This document shows positions 61,290 to 64,000 of a stretch of 64,000 nucleotides of DNA, one piece after another. Positions within the stretch are counted from its first letter, which is position 1, and each line of letters begins with the position of its first letter. The translations under genes were made by a program, and so were the position numbers. This DNA comes from Shimia litoralis (GTDB taxonomy: Bacteria; Pseudomonadota; Alphaproteobacteria; Rhodobacterales; Rhodobacteraceae), in assembly GCF_005518135.1 (NCBI RefSeq), contig NZ_SULI01000004.1, forward strand, positions 62,001 to 126,000, given 5' to 3'. Under the pieces are notes generated by a model, which worked only from the letters and a program-made list of their open reading frames with translations, ran no database searches and was not told the origin of the DNA.

Positions 61290-62592
61290 TGCCCCTGGAC
61301 TGTTAATTTCTGCGCCATCATCCGGCACAGGCAAGACCACCGTAATGTTGGGTCTGTTGCGCGCACTGGCCGAAGACGGGTTGAACGTGCAGCCTTTTAA
61401 ATCGGGGCCTGATTACATCGACCCCGCATTCCATCGCGCTGCGGCGGGTCGCCCATCGTTCAACATCGACACATGGGCCATGCCTACAGGGTTGCTTGGG
61501 GGAATTTCCCAACAATCCGCTGGGGCTGACATCATCGTGTCAGAGGGGTCAATGGGCCTGTATGACGGTGTGGCAACCAAGGGCGAGGCAGGATTTGGCT
61601 CGAGCGCGGAAACCGCCCTGCGCATGGGATGGCCTGTTGTTCTGGTGATTGATGTGGGCGGCCAAGCCCAATCCGCAGCAGCAACGGCATTGGGGTTCAA
61701 ATCTTATGCGCCAGAGTTGCCATTTGCCGGTGTCATTCTCAATCGCTGTGCCAGCCCACGGCATGAGCGTCTTGCCCGTTTGGGAATGGATAAGGCCGGA
61801 ATCAATGTGCTCGGGGTACTGCCACGTCGCGGAGATCTGGCATTGCCAGAGCGTCACCTTGGTCTGATCCAAGCCGTAGAACACCCTGATCTGGAAGAAG
61901 CCATCAAAGGCTATGCCACGTTCCTGCGCGATCACGTCGACCTTGAGGCGATCAAAGCGGCCGCGCGCGCGGGCAATGCCGACGTGGGGGACCTGCCCAA
62001 GCCACCGGCCCAGCGCATTGCCCTTGCCCAAGATGCCGCCTTTAGCTTCACCTATCCGCATCTATTGACCGGCTGGCGGAATGCGGGTGCCGAAATCATG
62101 CCGTTTTCACCGCTCGCGGATCAGGCCCCCGATCCCAGCGCCGATCTGGTCTGGTTGCCAGGTGGCTATCCCGAGTTGCACGCGGGGCGACTGGCGGCGG
62201 CCTCGACATATTTGACTGGCCTCAGAGAGCACGCAAAAACCAAGCCTGTGCATGGCGAATGCGGCGGGTACATGGCATTGGGCGAGACCCTGATTGACAA
62301 GGACGGCACACACCATCAGATGGCTGGCTTGCTTGGGTTGGTCACCTCGTATGAAAAACGCAAATTCCACTTGGGGTACAGACAGGCCACATTACAGGCA
62401 TCCATGCCCGGGTTCGCACAAGGGGCGCGCCTGCGTGGACACGAGTTTCACTATTCAACTATTTTGGATGAACCTGACGCGCCGCTGGCGCAGGTCGGGG
62501 ATGCGGATGGCAACCCTGTTCCAGAAACCGGGTCTATCCGCGGACATGTCACCGGCACGTTTTTCCATTTGATTGCAGAGGCAAGCGCATGA
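61282..62592 (+). CDS. cobB: Hydrogenobyrinic acid a,c-diamide synthase
   Basis: 436-residue glutamine-dependent amidotransferase that amidates the a and c side chains. N-terminal P-loop [12 protein letters not shown] and [15 protein letters not shown]-terminal glutaminase site [10 protein letters not shown] with the catalytic cysteine and a histidine in LRGHEFHYS. The ATG at 61282 is preferred to 61276 because GGAG then has the normal distance. Overlaps cobM by 8 nt and cobA by 4 nt. Confidence 0.95.
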   Translation: MTNAPGLLISAPSSGTGKTTVMLGLLRALAEDGLNVQPFKSGPDYIDPAFHRAAAGRPSFNIDTWAMPTGLLGGISQQSAGADIIVSEGSMGLYDGVATKGEAGFGSSAETALRMGWPVVLVIDVGGQAQSAAATALGFKSYAPELPFAGVILNRCASPRHERLARLGMDKAGINVLGVLPRRGDLALPERHLGLIQAVEHPDLEEAIKGYATFLRDHVDLEAIKAAARAGNADVGDLPKPPAQRIALAQDAAFSFTYPHLLTGWRNAGAEIMPFSPLADQAPDPSADLVWLPGGYPELHAGRLAAASTYLTGLREHAKTKPVHGECGGYMALGETLIDKDGTHHQMAGLLGLVTSYEKRKFHLGYRQATLQASMPGFAQGARLRGHEFHYSTILDEPDAPLAQVGDADGNPVPETGSIRGHVTGTFFHLIAEASA

Positions 62593-63305
62593 GCGGATTT
62601 GTTAGCTTTGTCGGATCAGGCCCCGGCGACCCCGAATTATTGACACTCAAGGCTGTGGACCGCCTGAAACACGCAGATGCCGTTCTTTTTGATGACCTAT
62701 CATCGGGTCCGATCCTTGAGCACGCCGGCAAAGACGCCGATCTGGTGGGCGTAGGTAAACGTGCGGGCCGTCCTTCGCCCAAACAGGACCATGTCAGCAG
62801 ATTGTTGGTAGAATATGCCCAATCCGGTGCCCGTGTTGTCCGGCTTAAATCTGGTGACTCTGGTATTTTTGGCCGCCTTGAAGAAGAAATTACCGAACTG
62901 CGGGCGGCCGGAATTGATTTCGAAATCATCCCCGGCGTGACATCGGCCTGCGCTGCTGCGGCCGCGGCACAAATTCCCTTGACGCGACGGCTTGTCTCGC
63001 GCCGCGTCCAGTTTGTGACGGGCCATGACATCGCTGGCGCTTTGCCCGGTGACCTCAATCTTCAGGCGCTTGCAGACCCGGGGGCCACAACGGTACTGTT
63101 TATGCCCAAGCGGACGTTTCCAGCTTTGGCAGAAAAGCTGTTTCAAACCGGATTGCCACGCACGTGCCCGGCCTTGTTGGCCGAAAACGTAAGTCACGCC
63201 GACCAAACCTTGCAGCGGGCCACGATGTCAGAGCTTGCAACCCAGTTGGCGCACAACATTTCCAGTGCGCCGGGGCTGATCATGTTCGGAGATTTGGCAG
63301 ATTAA
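62589..63305 (+). CDS. cobA: Uroporphyrinogen-III C-methyltransferase
   Basis: 238-residue SUMT that makes precorrin-2 from uroporphyrinogen III with two SAM, the entry step into corrin (and siroheme) synthesis. GSGPGDPELLTLKAV, VGKRAGRPSPKQD and RLKSGDSGIFGR are characteristic. It is not fused to a CysG-type siroheme domain. Last gene of the cob operon, overlapping cobB by 4 nt; no terminator follows before the next riboswitch. Confidence 0.95.
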   Translation: MSGFVSFVGSGPGDPELLTLKAVDRLKHADAVLFDDLSSGPILEHAGKDADLVGVGKRAGRPSPKQDHVSRLLVEYAQSGARVVRLKSGDSGIFGRLEEEITELRAAGIDFEIIPGVTSACAAAAAAQIPLTRRLVSRRVQFVTGHDIAGALPGDLNLQALADPGATTVLFMPKRTFPALAEKLFQTGLPRTCPALLAENVSHADQTLQRATMSELATQLAHNISSAPGLIMFGDLAD

Positions 63306-63326
63306 ACGTCGATGTCATTTTGCCTG

Positions 63327-63355
63327 TTGACCTGAGATGACTGTCGTTCTTAGAA
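63327..63355 (+). promoter_or_regulatory. Putative promoter of the cobalt transporter gene
   Basis: TTGACC (63327-63332), 17 nt, then TTAGAA (63350-63355). The expected start falls near 63362, the first base of the riboswitch stem. The -35 is good, the -10 weak. Confidence 0.45.
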
Positions 63356-63361
63356 AGAGGT

Positions 63362-63564
63362 GCTACTGGTGTTTCAGGCTCTGATTTGAGCCTGAGATGA
63401 AACGGGAAGACGGTGACGACCATTTATCTGGTCCAGTCCGGCGCTGCCCCCGCAACGGTAAGCGAGACAATCAATGGTCAAATGCCACTGCGTTCGAATC
63501 CGCGGGAAGGTGGTCATTGATGGGAAGGGACTCCCACTCGCAAGCCCGGAGACCGGCCAATAGC
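63362..63564 (+). ncRNA. Cobalamin riboswitch upstream of the cobalt transporter gene
   Basis: The closing stem is GCTA (63362-63365) with TAGC (63561-63564). Between them are a long extra hairpin (CAGGCTC/GAGCCTG), GAAACGGGAA, the core GCGCTGCCCCCGCAACGGTA, ATGCCACTG, GGGAAGG and the B12 box CAAGCCCGGAGACCGGCC. An intrinsic terminator follows, so high cobalamin should stop transcription before the transporter. It differs from the first riboswitch, which appears to act on translation. Confidence 0.93.
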
Positions 63565-63573
63565 ATGCAACCG

Positions 63574-63594
63574 CAGGCATTTTGCCTGTTTTTT
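63574..63594 (+). terminator. Intrinsic terminator controlled by the second cobalamin riboswitch
   Basis: CAGGCA (63574-63579) and TGCCTG (63583-63588) form a hairpin followed directly by six T (63589-63594), 10 nt after the riboswitch closing stem and 48 nt before the transporter start. Its position fits a ligand-dependent off-switch. Confidence 0.85.
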
Positions 63595-63641
63595 CTCATC
63601 CTGTTGCGCGGGGATTGCGCAATGAAAAGGAAACCAAAACC

Positions 63642-64000
63642 ATGCATATTGAACCCGGTGTCGTAACCGGCGCTAAACTCGTGTTGTCTTATGCAACTGC
63701 AGCTGGCGCAGCCACATACGGCGTGAAACTGATCGCGCAGACCTGCAAGGAAAACGGCATTGCCGCATTCCTCTTGCGCAGCCTTCTGGCAACTCTGGCC
63801 GTGTTTGTCTTTTTCGAAGTCTTGCCGAAGTATCCGGTCGGGGTTTCGGAAGTGCACTTTATTCTGGGATCGACCATCTTTCTCATGTTCGGGGCGGCCC
63901 CGGCCGCGGTTGGCCTGATGGCTGGCTTGGCCATTCAAGGTCTTCTTTTTGCCCCCGCAGATTTGCCGCAATATTTCATGAACGTGACAACCTTGCTGGT
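63642..64000 (+). CDS. CbiM-like cobalt ECF transporter permease (3' end outside window)
   Basis: First 119 residues of a membrane protein cut by the window edge. It begins MHIEPGVV, where a histidine at position 2 matches the metal-binding N-terminus of CbiM-type permeases. Hydrophobic helices follow (FLLRSLLATLAVFVFFEVL, HFILGSTIFLMFGAAPAAVGLMAG). AAAAGGAA lies before the ATG. It imports Co2+ for the cob pathway and is controlled by its own cobalamin riboswitch. Nickel uptake is a less likely alternative given the riboswitch. Confidence 0.85.
   Translation, partial: MHIEPGVVTGAKLVLSYATAAGAATYGVKLIAQTCKENGIAAFLLRSLLATLAVFVFFEVLPKYPVGVSEVHFILGSTIFLMFGAAPAAVGLMAGLAIQGLLFAPADLPQYFMNVTTLL

Noticed and set aside
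1-64000. CRISPR arrays, insertion sequences, integrases and prophage genes
   Set aside because: I looked for regularly spaced repeats, transposase and recombinase proteins and attachment-like flanks of the tRNA gene and found none.

Overview
The window looks like a chromosomal segment of a marine Rhodobacterales (Roseobacter-group) alphaproteobacterium. This rests on the gene content: an oxygen-dependent (CobG-type) cobalamin pathway, carnitine catabolism through a dehydrogenase-thioesterase fusion and a beta-keto acid cleavage enzyme, DUF3572 next to a PleD-like protein, H-NOX paired with an HNOBA-GGDEF protein, a FIST protein next to a hybrid kinase, and moderate GC. I see no insertion sequence, integrase, prophage gene or CRISPR array. 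Both edges cut genes: a rhomboid protease on the left and a CbiM-like cobalt permease on the right.

Layout. 1-10 kb holds housekeeping and central metabolism: rhomboid protease, GFA protein, inositol phosphatase, divergent metR/metF, a PfkB kinase with dtd, a PhnA-like protein, glycerate kinase converging on glpK, and glpD. 10-15 kb holds an acyl-CoA synthetase, a BON-LysM protein, an ABC exporter half-transporter and tRNA-Gly(UCC). 15-21 kb is a sensory block, with a LuxR-type response regulator, a NosP-like FIST protein and a hybrid kinase, converging on DUF779 and an acetaldehyde-type aldehyde dehydrogenase. 21-25 kb is a tight minus-strand operon of two small exported proteins, a radical SAM enzyme with unusual cysteine spacing and a GTG-start epimerase. 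It is the part of the window I find hardest to match to a known system. 25-32 kb carries a tryptophanase-like lyase, a phosphodiesterase, an H-NOX/diguanylate cyclase pair whose H-NOX lacks the expected heme ligand, DUF4153 and a HAD phosphatase. 32-36 kb holds a PleD-like cyclase with degenerate receivers and an ECF sigma / membrane anti-sigma / CpxP-like / EF-hand cassette. 36-39.6 kb holds DUF983, Nudix, EamA, DUF2061 and an XRE regulator.

39.6-44 kb is a carnitine block (SDR, lcdH fusion, BKACE, divergent cdhR). 43.9-48.6 kb, minus strand, is modABC downstream of cobQ and cobO. nnrS follows. From 49.9 kb to the right edge runs the cobalamin regulon: a cobalamin riboswitch whose 3' hairpin can hide a ribosome binding site, then DUF1636-cobW-cobN-cobG-cobH-cobI-cobJ-(cobK, inverted)-cobL-cobE-cobM-cobB-cobA with mostly 4-8 nt overlaps. 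A second cobalamin riboswitch, this one followed by an intrinsic terminator, precedes the cobalt transporter gene.

Two themes connect separate regions. One is nitric oxide and second-messenger sensing (FIST/hybrid kinase, H-NOX/GGDEF, PleD-like cyclase, NnrS). The other is vitamin B12 and metal supply (cob genes, cobalt uptake, molybdate uptake).
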